Below, one piece after another: positions 1 through 12,431 of a stretch of DNA of 64,000 nucleotides. The stretch is taken from NCBI RefSeq assembly GCF_021730395.1, contig NC_069365.1, forward strand, positions 23,596,001-23,660,000. Reading direction: 5' to 3'. Both the position numbers and the translations under genes were made by a program. Source of the stretch: Mercenaria mercenaria. Its lineage: Eukaryota; Mollusca; Bivalvia; Venerida; Veneridae. Under the pieces are notes generated by a model that had not been told where the DNA came from, did no database searches, and saw only the letters and a program-made list of their open reading frames with translations. Position 1 is the stretch's first letter. Each line of letters starts with the position of its first letter.

Positions 1-560
1 TTGCGAAAATAACTTTTTATATGCGAAAATAAGCTATATTTTATTTATTTTTTATCTAATTCAATTTTAATTTATATCATTACATATATACGATCATTAG
101 ATACTTATGAAGCAAAAATAAGTGATTTTAGTCCGATAATTATGAAATAATTAGCGATTTTTAATTATCATGCGTCAAAATCGCTTGCGAAAATAACTTT
201 TTTGTGCGAAAATAAGCTATATATTATTCTTTTAATATCTAAATGAACTTTAAGTTATATTATTATAAAGACACTTATAAAGCAAAATTAAGTGATTTTA
301 GTCCAATAATAAGCGATTTAAATTAACATGCGTCAAAATCGCTTGCGAAAATAACTTTTTATATGCGAAAAAAAGCTATATATATATATTTTTTTTTATC
401 TAATTCAACTTGAATTTATATCATTATATAGATACGATCATAAGACACTTATGAAGCGAAAATTAATGATTTTAGTCCAACAATTTTATGAAATAATTAG
501 CGAAATTTATTAACATACCTCAAATCGTAACGAAAATAACTTTTTATATGCGAAAATAAG
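1..560 (+). repeat. Tandem array A, about 158-185-bp unit with paired 'gcgaaaataa' motifs
   Basis: Three full units and the start of a fourth begin near 1, 185, 343 and 528. Each opens with 'ttgcgaaaataac', has a second 'gcgaaaataagctatat' about 20 bp later, then an AT-rich body with 'agtgattttagtcc' and ends with 'gcgtcaaaatcgc'. Nothing here codes for protein. The array is cut by the left window edge. The family is not recognised; a tandem block inside a larger mobile element is possible. Confidence 0.8.
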
Positions 561-1240
561 TTACTGAAATTTGGTAGACTAATGATAAGATAGTGATCGA
601 TTATATGAAGAAAGAAATATTTTCATAATAGTCGTACTTTTCTTTGAAGTATATACACCAAAGCGTTACCTGATGTCAGCACAATCGCTTGATTGATTGT
701 TAATTGCAATGCGCATTGCAGATAATATACACGTGCTTTATATAAACAAACAATTAATCAAGGTGTGATAATCCAATCAAAAGTGATATGTTGTTTGTAG
801 TAGCAATTAAAAGGAACAATGGAGAGAAATATTATTATGTACCATATTATTTCAAAGAGACATAAGTCGTTATTTTGTATGATATAAACTATTTTTCTAT
901 GTATTTTACGGAAATTTCACCAAAAAAGTAATTCTTATTCCCGTTTATTAAAATGCGAAATCTGCATCTCTCTGCATATATAAATATATATATAACGTTT
1001 TCCTGTTTATGTTTGTAAATATTAACATCATAAACTACTTTGAATAACATTACAAATATTCATATTTGGATGAAACCCATTGAAATGAGATGCATGTATC
1101 ATTCATAAAAAATAATAATAAAAAGAGATTTAAAATATGTAACTTTATTAAAGTTATTTTAGTAGTTAAAAAATCCCCGTAATCTAATACATAATTCCCG
1201 TTATTTTCGTTAATAATTCCCGTTATTCTCACTAAAAGAT
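561..1240. other. AT-rich spacer between opposed arrays, no gene seen
   Basis: No splice-flanked coding stretch, RNA gene or known repeat was recognised. The segment separates array A from the oppositely oriented array B. Confidence 0.5.
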
Positions 1241-1960
1241 AAAAATGATTGATTTTTCACATAGAGGCATTAACTGTTATAGTCTTTAAGAAAGTAAAAG
1301 AAGATATTTAAAAAAAAAAGTTTAAACGATATGGCTTATTTTCGCAATTGTTACTGCTATTATCGTAATTGAAATCAGTGCGGCTGACACATAAATGCTT
1401 ACTATTTCGTTATTATAAGATTCAAATTAATCATTTTCCGTATGGGGGCATGTATTGTTATAGTCTTTAAGAAAGTTAAAGAAAAATATCTAAAAAATAA
1501 ACTGATATAAAAGAAATAGCTTATTTTCGCATTTATTTCGGTTATTTTCGTAAGTAAAATCAGCGCTGTTGGAATATAAATGATGATTATTTCTTTACTA
1601 TTGGAAAAAAATCACTCATTTTTCGTATGGAGGAATGTGCTAATATAGTCTTTAAGAAAGCAAAAAAAAAAAGAATTTAGAAAAAAGAACTGACATAAAA
1701 TATATGCCTTATTTTCGCATTTATTACGGTTATTTTCGTCAGTAAAATCAGCGCGGTTTGCATATAAATGATGATTATTTCTTTATTATTAGATAAAAAT
1801 CGCTCATTTTTCGTATGGAAGCATATACTAATATAGTCTTTAAGAAACCAAAGAAAGAATTTAAAAAAATAAAGAAATAAAAAATATATGGCTTATTTTC
1901 GTAAAACAATCTTATTTTCGCGAAAATAACCTTATTTTTGTACTTTAGGCCTACCGGATA
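1241..1960 (-). repeat. Tandem array B, about 180-bp unit, inverted relative to array A
   Basis: Four units are marked by 'atagtctttaagaaa' near 1280, 1460, 1640 and 1834. Each also carries 'ggcttattttcgca' and 'ttattttcg', the reverse complement of the paired 'cgaaaataa' core of array A. The unit bodies differ between arrays, so only the core is shared. Non-coding. Confidence 0.75.
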
Positions 1961-2703
1961 ATACCTGTCCAAACGGTACGGTACGCCTAAAGTGCGAAAA
2001 GGAGTTATATTTTTCGAATTACTAAATATATTGCATTTTTTTTCAATTCATAATCAATAATATGATTTAATCACACACCTAAACGGAAAAAAGTTAAAAT
2101 TCGATGTCAAATGCAAAAATCTGTGACACTTTATAATTTATAGCCGTGATCTGATGAACTCCTTTTCGCATGTGGAAATGCTACGCGAAAAGGAGTTATA
2201 TTTTTCTAAATACTGAATATATTGCTTTTTTTTCAACACAGTATGAACAATATGATTAAATTAATCCAATAAAAAAATATCGATTATCTCACACACACAC
2301 GGTCCAACTTCAAATTGATTGGAAACTTCATTTAAACTTTAGTTTTTATTATACTTTTCTGACAGAAAAGAAAAAAATATTATCAAATAGTTCTTGTAAA
2401 TAAAATTATGTTCAAATGTGATTTATATAATTAAACTAGGAAGATGTATGCTCTTTTCAGTGAAGAATTTCTTCTTTATATTTTTCTCGTTGAACAGCAG
2501 GTCCTAACATCTATTAGGCGAACATTTTCCTGAAATATCAATTTGATATGCGGTCTTTCTTTTATCAATGAAAATTTATCAAAATATTCAACTGTTAATA
2601 ATAAATGGTTTAATTCTTGTAATTTTGAAAATATACTTATTTGAAAACTGTCACGTGAAAAGAGGATTTTTATACCTCGGTATATAATACTATGAGATTC
2701 TTT

Positions 2704-2837
2704 CACTGGTTGTAGGTGCAGATGGAAATATCCGGTCTCGAGGGTAACTGTTTAGGCGGTAACGAGGCTCCTTGCCGATTTACCGCCTAAATAGTTACCC
2801 GAGAGCCGGATATTTCCATCTGCACCTATAACCAGTG
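2704..2837. repeat. Inverted repeat with 58-59-bp arms and 17-bp loop
   Basis: The left arm (2704-2762) starts 'cactggttgtaggtgcag' and ends 'taggcggtaa'. The right arm (2780-2837) is its reverse complement with a few differences. The match weakens further out but continues to 'agattcttt'/'agaatct'. It is a strong cruciform or hairpin candidate at the centre of the 1990-3620 fold-back. Confidence 0.85.
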
Positions 2838-3218
2838 ACAGAATCTTTTTCTTGCATACCGATTTCAAGAGATAATAAAAAAAATAAAATCAATCGAACG
2901 GCTTTCTTTTTAGAACTATTTCATATGGCAGTGTATTTAAACAAAGCGCGGGAAACCGACGTCCGTAAACAGGAAAGACGTCATGACGTTTCAGAACAAA
3001 TAACAATGTTTAGTTCCGGTTTTGTTTGATCAGTTGCAGCGTAACGTTATGAATTTTTGATAAAATAACGTGATTTGAATCGAGAAATATACTATCAGGA
3101 ACCAATAGGAATTGTCAAGGTATTGAATTTTTATTCCGTTTTTAAAATAAAATATATATTACTGCATAAATTTTCTACATAAATGTAGTTCGTAATACGT
3201 CATTTACAGCACGAGAGT

Positions 3219-3244
3219 CATCTTACACCCCGGGGTGTAAGATG
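3219..3244. repeat. Perfect 26-bp palindrome
   Basis: The sequence reads 'catcttacacccc' followed directly by its exact reverse complement, with no spacer. It lies inside the right half of the fold-back. Confidence 0.9.
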
Positions 3245-3620
3245 GATTTTTCCAGCACCGGTAAAGATACCGGAAATCCCTGTCTGGTATGCAAGAATGG
3301 TAAGGATTTTCTCCTCTAACTTCAACGATATTCTTTTCTGTATGTGATTTTAGAAAGTAGGAAAATTATACACTGGTTGTAATTAACGGCGAAGAAAATC
3401 TTATAATGTATCTTTTTAAAAATATAAGTCCTTTTCGTGATGACATTCCATATGTGAAAATTAAGGAGATTTTAAGATAAATTCGAAAACGACTTTTTTC
3501 TTTGACATCTATTTTTTTACCTATATGTTTTTGCTTTTATTATATTTCTGTCCTTTTAACTGTGTGATTTAATCATATTGTTCATATTGTGTTAAAAAAT
3601 GCATTATATGCATATAACAC

Positions 3621-4974
3621 TTTCCAAAGCACCTTAGGTATATTGTATAGTTAATTGCATGTGATTATAGTGATTATGGTGACTTAAACTAGTTATCTAA
3701 ATTCTGTAGGGATATGAAAACTGACTTGACGAAAATTAACAATAGTCTGCTAGATTTACGAATATCAAAAGAATCAAGGCTGACGATTATGGAATATTAA
3801 CTGAATAGAAAAAAACTGGGCTTCCAATCTGGAGCTGTTTAAAGAGTAAACAACAGATTCATTTGATACATAATTATGCTGTAAAACAACACGAAATAGA
3901 TATCATTGAGAATTTGTACATGTAAATATATATAAAAAAAAATACACTGCTATAGGAAATCCTGTATTCTTATATCCGTAACGTACTAAACTTGCTGTTA
4001 TTCACATTAATTTATGTAATATTTATAAAAACAGTATGTTTTTTCCGCCATTCAACGTAACGTTTACTTCATGACGTCACGTCCGTTGTTTTATTACGTA
4101 TTTATCCTGATGAAGGCGTAAGCGCCGAAACGTTGATAAAAGATAAATATTCACGTGTTGTTGTTGAATTTTACCATCACATTTAAATATGACATCTCAA
4201 TAAATACCTGTCTTACACTGAAAAGAACTTAAGACCCAGATTCAGATAACATTTAGTAGAACCACCAGACAAGGAAAAACGCTAATTCTAAAAACATATC
4301 GATAATTGTAGGGCCCTTGTTGAAAGATATAATCAGGGTGGATCCAAATTCCAGGGGCATGCCCCTCGGAAAAATTATTCCCAAACATAATACCAAATCG
4401 TTCAAGCCGGCGTATGCTTGACGAACATTTGGCTTAAATATTTGACAAAATGTGTCAATTTAAAAAATGCATTTGATTAAGATGATAACTTTTAAATTCG
4501 ACTGTTTTGATATAAATTAGATCCATTTTCTTCAACAGATACAAATACTATTTTTTGCGAGCGAATCGAGCCAAAATTTCTATATATGGCCAGTTTTTAA
4601 TTTTCCTATAATTTCAATTTGCGACCATGTGTTACATTCTTGTTGCTAGACTTATATAGGGATGTTACTGTTTGTTACTAATGTTACTAAGGAAATGAAA
4701 CCGGAGTCTATCATAAATTTATAAATTTATCATGGTGCCCTTTTTGTTACTACAGATAATAAAGGATTGTTACCTTTCCCTAGAATAATTATTAGAACAG
4801 GAACTGGGATATTTGTGTGGAACAAAGTTGTGACTTTCTGTTACTAGATTATAGAGTGTTACTGGTAACAAATATGCAACTACTTGTAGAAAAAACTCAA
4901 ATTTGAGCCATATCAAAATTTCATAAGTGGAATTAATATGATGTCTCAACTAGCTATAAAAATATATACCCGCC
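3621..4974. other. Intergenic, no gene seen
   Basis: Apart from the ribozyme-like motif near 4107 there is no recognisable gene or repeat boundary. The segment is AT-rich with scattered stops in all frames. Confidence 0.45.
4107..4131 (+). other. Hammerhead-like core motif (CTGATGA...GAAAC)
   Basis: CTGATGA is followed by an extra A, a four-base-pair stem (GGCG / CGCC, loop TAAG), then GAAAC. This is the conserved-core order of hammerhead ribozymes, which are known in Penelope-like and other retroelements. Against it, the base after CTGATGA does not pair, and convincing stems I and III with an H17 cleavage base were not found. It may only be a conserved repeat motif. Confidence 0.25.
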
Positions 4975-4986
4975 AGATTTTAGAGG

Positions 4987-5271
4987 ACACCCGTCTGCTT
5001 AGCTCAATAGGTAAAGCGTCAGTCTACGGATCGCGGGATCGTGAGTTCGAGCTCGGGCGGGGCGTATGTTCTTCGTGTCGATTTGATTAAAGACATTGTG
5101 TCTGAAATCAATCGTCCTCCACCTCTGATTCATGTGGGGAAGTTGGCAGTTACTTGCGGAGAACAAGTTTGTACTTGTACGGAATCCAGGAACACTGGTA
5201 AGGTTAACTGCCCGCCGTTACATGACTGAAATACTGTTGAAAAACGGCGTTAAACCCCAAACAACAAAAAA
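4987..5271 (+). mobile_element. tRNA-derived SINE, RUDI-like, copy 1
   Basis: The tRNA-like head has an A box (tagctcaataggtaaagcg) and a B box (gagttcgagctc). The conserved body includes 'ggcagttacttgcggagaa', and the tail is 'aacggcgttaaac' plus an A-rich end. A 12-bp target duplication 'agattttagagg' flanks it at 4975-4986 and 5272-5283, which fixes both ends. The tail matches the V-SINE-type RUDI family of molluscs as I remember it. Confidence 0.9.
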
Positions 5272-5283
5272 AGATTTTAGAGG

Positions 5284-6285
5284 GGCACACGCCCGGGTAT
5301 GTTCTGATAATAGTTTCAAGGGATCTCATTACTGGGCAGAGAAAAGCTAATTTAATTTCAGAACTACATGGCGAAAAATATTAGGATAACACAATCTTAA
5401 CCTTAGACGTAGTTTGGAAACTGTAAACGTAAAAGCTGTTGTCTGACAATCTTGAATCATATTTTAGAGAAATAACTTTTGTTTTATATTTTATAATGCT
5501 TATCTTAGGAAGTTAGGCCAACTTATTCAATTTTAGGTTTTCACTATTTAATTTCAAGTGCATATGTAACTATCTGTACTAGATGCGACTGCGGATAAGC
5601 TTTATTTGATTTAAAGACTAAGGGCAGAGATAGGAACAGGCACAGTGATATTCGACTGGCTGCTGAGTGGCTGTTGTGTGTGCGACAGTGGGCAACATGT
5701 TCCACTGATCCATTGTTCTTGGGGGAAAAAATGAATGCTGAGTATTTGTAGGAATCTTTGGATGTGCAATGTGTCTGAAGCTGTATATGTTACCATGTCC
5801 ATGCCTTGAATCAGCTGGTATTAATTAATTCTTTTCCGGATATTAGCTACTACATAATGGATGATCTTAAAGAACATTATCTTAAACGAGCCCTTTTCTA
5901 CTTATCTCTGATGATGGCCAATTCAGATCTGTTAACATATCATTGAGCAGATTTGCTCACGACCACTTTGATGACTTGATGGTGGAAATTCCATACCATT
6001 GAAGATTACAAAGAAATTTGTTGTGATTTACATTGTCTGAAGTTTTAAATTTACTGAAGTCAAGCAGAATTAAATCAGTTTGTTTGTGATTTAAAATGTT
6101 GTTGGTCAGTTCATCTGGTAATTCAATCAAATGTGTCTTTTAAGATCTTTTAACAACACTTACTTGGAGTTCAACTGTGTATGTATTTTAGCTTTTTTGT
6201 TTGCTGTTGTTTAATCTTGTTGTCTTGAATTTTGCTTTTCCCCGCCTATGTTAGTTTACAAGCCTGTTGCTATTAACGTTAGTGG
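5284..6285. other. Intergenic, no gene seen
   Basis: No coding exon or repeat family was recognised between the two SINE copies. Confidence 0.45.
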
Positions 6286-6570
6286 CCCGCCCGCTTAGCT
6301 CATTAGGTAGAGCGTTGGTCTACGGATCGCGGGGTCATGAGTTTGATCCTTGGGCGGGGCGTATGTTCTCCGTGACTATTTGATAAACGACATTGTGTCT
6401 GAAATCATTAGTCCTTCACCTCTGACTCATTTGGGGAAGTTGGCAGTTACTTGCGGAGAACAGGTTTGTACTGGTACAGAATCCAGGAACACTGGTTAGG
6501 TTAACTGTCCGCCGTTACATGGCTGAAACACTTTTGAAAAACGGCGTTAAACAAAACAAACAAACAAATT
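6286..6570 (+). mobile_element. tRNA-derived SINE, RUDI-like, copy 2
   Basis: It has the same head, body and tail as the copy at 4987, with A box 'tagctcattaggtagagcg', B box 'gagtttgatcctt', tail 'aacggcgttaaac' and a (caaa)n end. Close similarity over the whole length shows the two are the same family. Confidence 0.9.
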
Positions 6571-7587
6571 AAGCTTAGTATTGTCAGAATTATATTCATA
6601 CAATTATGATTTTTATCTACTTTTCTTTGTATGTATTAACTATGGAGTACTGTAACTACTCATTTTATTATGTTTTTCGTAGATATAATTGTGTTGTACA
6701 TGTGCTTGTGCTTGTTCAAACGTATTATTTTTTCCATTATTTCACTTGCAGTCAATGGTCTTCCTGCTTGTATTTTGCTTTCATTTTTTAGTTCATTGCT
6801 TGCTCTTGTACTTTTTGTGTTGCAAGCTTTGTACTTTGTGTTTCAAGCTATGATATCTGTCAACCTCTTACTGATTTTAATCATGGATCTTCATGCTAAA
6901 CAATAAAACCAGCATTATATTTTTATATAAGAGTCTTTTATTAAATCTGTCTGCGATTTATTTTCTTCCTTTTTAAGTGACATCCTAGATAGGCAAATGT
7001 CAGAGTTTTAGATGTTTAGACTTTTTATTTGTATGTATGATGTGTTAAATGCTATTTAACTCTTAACACTAATATCCATATTATAATTGCAGCTTTTATA
7101 CAAATGTTTTAAAAGATACCATATGTTAATATGTAGTCGGTTCAAAAGCTCACATTAGCTTATGCTGTACTTGTTTGATGTCTTGCCGACTTTAAATAGA
7201 TCTTATCTTGTCTTGTCTCGTCTCGTCTCGTCTCGTCTCATAAATGTCTGAAAGGAGGCCTAACTAATGTAAAGGGTAAAGGAACCAGCGTAATGGCTGC
7301 ATGGTATTTGAACACTAATTTTTCACTTGGCATGGCAACAGAAGTCTAAATTAAAGCAAGTTTCTGTTTAAATTTCATTGTGGGTGTATTTTTAACAGTT
7401 TGGTAGGAAAAATTGGAGAGTAGGTTGTATTTGGTGAAGTGAAGCTCAATTTTAGTATGAGTAGTACTTCCAGGTCACAGAAGTGTGATTTTGATGTGAT
7501 TTTACAGTATACAAATGTGACCAGATATATACATGATCCCTACTTTTCTCTTCATCTTATATCAGTTTTATCATAACTCTTTAAAAT
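6571..7587. other. Intergenic with a short (tctcg)n microsatellite
   Basis: A 'tcttg/tctcg' pentamer run lies at about 7199-7240. No gene was recognised in the remainder. Confidence 0.5.
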
Positions 7588-7866
7588 GAGGTAAAGGTAA
7601 AGGTAAGTTTTATTTACCGTTGCTTGGTGAAACAATTAACATAAGCTCTATATAGCTTTTCTGCGACCCTATATCAAGAACAGTTAAAACCAATTATACC
7701 TCACCCCCAGCAAATTGCTGGTATCCGTTTACAGCAGGGTCGACTGAGGCAATCATGATAAAGTGCCTTGCCCAAGGACACACCGCAATGGGAGTAGCCA
7801 GGATTCGAACCAGGGGCCTTCACCTCCGTAGGAAAGCATCTTAGCCCTCTCGACCAATGCGTCCAT
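7588..7866 (-). mobile_element. tRNA-derived SINE, second family
   Basis: Read on the - strand, the head at about 7866-7790 has a tRNA-Ser/Leu-like A box (tggtcgagagggctaag) and B box (ggttcgaatcctg). A body with 'ccttgggcaaggcacttta' follows, and the 3' end has 'tttacc' repeats. The body differs from the RUDI-like copies. Confidence 0.8.
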
Positions 7867-8723
7867 AGGTAAGGATTTGTTCTCTGATATAGGTCTAGCT
7901 ATGTTTTGAATATTTTATAAACCATAATTCTCATTTAAATCTTGGTCTTAAAATATAGTACAAAATCAGTTACATAATAAAAACATCATCAGTTCACTCA
8001 ACCATCCCTTTATACATTCACACCTTTTGTTCTTTACATATAGTGTCAGCAAAATCCAATATCCTTCTTTACCTATGTTGTCTGCAAAATCCTTCTTTGT
8101 GTATAGTGTCTGCAGTTCTTGTCTGCAAAGTATACCGTCCCATGTTTGGCAGCTCTTTAAAAAATGTCAGTTTTATATAGAATATATAAGGCAGTCCAAG
8201 TTTCAAGTTTTATTTCAAATCTTGGCCCTTTAAGGGCATCAGCATTACAGATAAATGCATATACATATACAAATTAACAGCCAAAACAGTTCAGCAAACA
8301 AATATCACGAACCATCTAAACATTAGTAACATTTACTAACAACAGGAATGTGATCAACATAAACTCAAAGTAGCATGCATGAGCCCTGTCACAAGAAAAC
8401 CGACCCAACGACCCCACAAACATGGCGAATCAAAACCAGGCCATGCATCCGCGCAGATCCAGTAGAGCCCAGAAAACACCCGCACTCACTGCAGAAATTT
8501 AAAGACGTCTTAACTGACAGATTAAGCTCCACCAAAACCCCACAGATACACAGACCGGCCAAGACCCAACCAAACAACGAATCCCTGAGACGGCCCAAAA
8601 GTAACAGAGCCCATACAAAAGCTTTCTTACTCAGATACAAAAATTCTTTGAATTAATATGGGATGGTATAAAAATTGAGCATTTAAGTATGTGAAGTTTG
8701 TTGACCCGGAAGGTGGTATACCA

Positions 8724-11700
8724 TTAATCAAATGCAGACATAATCTTTTGCACAAGAATAGCTAATTTAAGTAAAATTGTCCTATCTCTATTTGCAAACA
8801 GTTGTTCAAAATTATACATGTTTGGTCTTCTAAAATGCACTGATAAATATTTTCTACGAAGAACATTAAAATGGGAACATTCAAAAATATAATGAAATTC
8901 ATCACCTAAGGAGTGGTTATTACACAAATGGCAAGTTCTTAAGTTATGAGCTAGGTTAATAAAACGACCTTCCTCAATCGGTAGTTTGTGACTGCTGCAT
9001 CTAAAACGACAAAGAGACTGAGCCAGGTTTTTTGGTAAAAGTTTAAGATAGTTTTCCAGTTCAAAAACAGACTTAAATATTCTATAGGTACAACATTTAC
9101 TAGATCTATTTAACTGCTCATTCCAAGATTGGATATATTGGTCCTTAATTCTATTCTTAACAATATGTTTAAAATACAGTGGAGATACAACAGATTGGCT
9201 TAACCAATAATCAGCAAAACCCAACTCTTGCAGCAAAGAGTTCTTAACATAATTTATCCAAAGCGAATGGTAAATATTTTTCTTATCCAACTCATACATA
9301 AGTCTATACATAATGCTACAAATTTTATCTTTTTTAGCATTAATTATTTTGCACCAAAAGTTAAGAATTCTACCTTTTATCATTAAATCTATAGGCAGAG
9401 TGCCAAGTTCACCAAAAACCATAACATTAGGTGTACACTTTTTAACACTCAGTAACATTTTTAAGTATTTCAACTGAAATTGTTTTATAATTTCAACATT
9501 ACCAACACCCCATGTTTCCACACAATACAATAGTATTGGGCTCACCATTGTATCAAACAATTGTAATTGTAAGTCTATATCAAGAAATAATACTCTTGAT
9601 TTCTTTAGCACTGCAAACATTGCTTTCCTTGCCTGATCACACAAGTACTTTGTAGTTTTATTAAATGAACCATTATAATTGAATTTCACACCAAGATAAC
9701 TAAAGTCCTCTACAACTTCTAATTGACTGTTGTTGAAATAGAAAGCAGGAACATGTTTACGTTTACCCCTTGAGAATATAACAACTTTTGTTTTAGCAGT
9801 GTTTACTTGTAGTTTCCATAACTCACAATACGAGTGCATAGCATCTAAAGCAATCTGAAAATCTTGCTCAGATTCTGCGAACACCACAGTGTCATCAGCA
9901 TATAGTAAGAGAAACAACTTCAAGAATACTTCAACTGTATCATCACTTAGAAAATCGTGTACAGACTGTGATAAAACTTTTAAACCCTGAGAATTACTGG
10001 AAACATGCTCTACCAGATCATTAAGAAAAATTGAAAACAATATCGGGGAAAGATTCTCTCCCTGACGTACCCCAGTAGAACTTGTGAAAAAGCTGGAAAG
10101 ACCTTGGCTACTTTTGACACATGACTTCGCTTTATCATAAATATTATATATGACTCTAAAAACTTTACCGTCTATAGAATGTCTTAACAATTTACCCTAA
10201 AGACAAGTTCTATTTACAGAATCGAACGCCTTTCGGTAGTCAATAAATGCACAAAAAAGCTTACGGCCTTTACTAAAATAAAAATCAATTAACATTTTCA
10301 ATGTAAATATGTGATCTGTTGTACCATAATCTTTGCGAAAACCAGCTTGTTCTTCGCATAATATACCAGAGCTTTCGAGGAATAGATTCAATCTGCGATT
10401 TAAAATACAAGTAAAAAGCTTTCCAAAGCAACTCAAAATAGTTATCCCTCTGTAATTATCTGGGTTGTTGATATCTCCCTTCTTCTTGTAAATTGGAAAA
10501 ATGACCCCTTTACACCAACATTCAGGGATACATGCCGAATTTAGAATAATATTAAATAATCTACTCAAAACTGGTAACATGATACCCTTTGAGTGTTTAA
10601 TATACTCATTTAAAATATTATCAAATTGTGAACAAGCTTTGTTATTACTTAAACTACTAATCGCATACAAAATCTCATTTTCTGTAATCTCGGAGTTCAA
10701 TTCAGAATTATAATCTGAAACACAGTTAATATCAAAACCTGTATCATCATCATCAATATTTTCATTCAACTTACTAAAGTGTTCAAAGAAAGCTTCAGAT
10801 ATTTTGGACAAAACCTTGTTTCTTTCGCCAGAGTATTTATTCAACATAGACCAGTAAGCTTTAGGGTCCGAGTGGCGCAGATTTTTTAGCTTGCTGTTAA
10901 CAGACTTATTATACATACGAAATTTTTTATTTATTTCTCTTTTATACACTTTATTAGACTGTTTTAAAATTTGAAAATTCTGAAGAGAATTCAAACGTCT
11001 GAAATTCTTTTTGGCATGCATATACTCAGTTCTTCTAACATTACACTCCTCATCATACCATGGTTTTCTATAAACACGGCTACTTCCAAGATCCTGCTTC
11101 TTAAATTTAACCCTTTTGATCAGGTTAGCCTTATCAGCTGCTTTAGTTAGAAGCTCAGAAATATCTGAAACAATGTTATCAATATTTTCGGACACTACTT
11201 CCTTAGGTTGTTCCGAAAAGCTATCTAAACTGTCTATAATTTTTTGGACATTATCTAAATCAAAAGAATTTATAAATTCAGCTTTACAATTGGTATCCCA
11301 TATGGGCTTTTCAAAAGAATCAGTATCATAGTTATTTCCAGTGTTCCCAGATGTGTTTCTAACAAATACATTAGACTTACAAACTAATGAAAATTCAATA
11401 GGTATATGTAAATCTGATAAAATAGGATCAAAAGAAAGAACCTCAAATTTTGCAATACAAGGAAATAGTTCAGGTGACATCAAAACATAATCTAATACAC
11501 TTCTTTTGGTAGTAGTACATTTTCCAATACCCTTATCTTTTCCACACCTTCCATTCACAATGTGAATATCAAAAGTTTTACAAAAATCCAGTAATCTGTA
11601 ACCATAGTTATTGTATGTCAGATCCTTTGATAAACGTTCTGTAGGAATACCCAAAATATCTAAATTACATTTGTTAAATTGATGTTGAGCTTCAAAGTCA

Positions 11701-12359
11701 AAATTAACATCACTAATATTCTCATCAAAATAAATGAAGTCTGAATTTACTCCAGTTTTTGTGTTAAAATCTCCAAGCAAACAAAAATGACAATTCTGAT
11801 CAGAAAACTGAACAATATCATTTTCAATATCATCAAAAATGTCAACTGATGAGTATTGGGAACCTTCTGGTGGAATATATATAACACCAAATACAATATT
11901 TACCTCAAACACATTGTCAATTCTAAACCAAAGACAGTTGACATTTTTTGAATTTAAAAGATGTACCTTTTCATACAAATGATCTTTAATTAGTAAACCA
12001 ATTCCACCGGATTTACGTTTATACACTTTACGGTTAAGACCAATGAATTTATATCCATTACAAATAATACTATCAAAGTTATCGAGTTTAGTTTCGACTA
12101 GACCAACAATGTCGTACTGCTGTACAAAGTCATGAAATTCTTTAAACTTAAGTTTACTATACAAATCACAAACATTTAAAAACCCAAACTTTAACTGTGA
12201 AACAGAACTAAGAGAGTACATATGATCATGAACTATTTGTTCATGATTGTCATGACTAGAAAAACTAGTTTCATGATCAAGTGAAACGTCTGAATTTCCT
12301 TCCCCTTGTGAAACGTCTAAATCTTCTTCCCCTCGAATATGACCATCAATACTAATCAA
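8724..12359 (-). pseudogene. LINE ORF2: endonuclease plus reverse transcriptase, one in-frame stop
   Basis: The N-terminal third is an APE-type endonuclease with 'VETKLDN', 'GGIGLLI' and 'LLGDFNTKTG'. The RT follows with 'NYRGITILSCFGKLFT', 'QAGFRKDYGTTDHIF', 'FIDYRKAFDSV', 'GVRQGENLSPILFSIFLNDL' and the catalytic 'YADD'. The C-terminus has a Cys/His motif, CHLCNN...DEFHYIFECSH, like the zinc-binding region of many LINE RTs. One TAG at 10197-10199 splits the frame between 'FDSVNRTCL' and 'GKLLRHS'. The reading frame is otherwise open to the stop at 8724. The protein would act in target-primed reverse transcription at a nicked chromosomal site. Confidence 0.9.
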
Positions 12360-12431
12360 ACTATCTCCAACATCAAGTGAAACATCAACGTTTTTAATGT
12401 TTACACTTTCATCTCCACCTTCCGGTGACTC

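Larger units (their letters stand above)
1990..3620. repeat. Large imperfect fold-back (nested inverted repeat)
   Basis: The left part (about 1992-2120, partly repeated at 2182-2300) carries 'gcgaaaaggagttatattt' and 'aatatgatttaatcacac'. The right part (about 3420-3620) carries the reverse complements 'aaatataagtccttttcg' and 'gtgtgatttaatcatatt'. The arms are roughly symmetrical about the hairpin at 2704-2837. No transposase is present. It resembles a fold-back type or non-autonomous DNA element; target duplications were not identified. Confidence 0.55.

Noticed and set aside
1-1960. CRISPR-like array
   Set aside because: The repeats are long, AT-rich, imperfect and in a eukaryotic setting; there are no short repeat-spacer units.
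8375-8656. Open frame of 93 codons with a C-rich composition
   Set aside because: It lies antisense in the LINE 3' UTR and has no recognisable motif.
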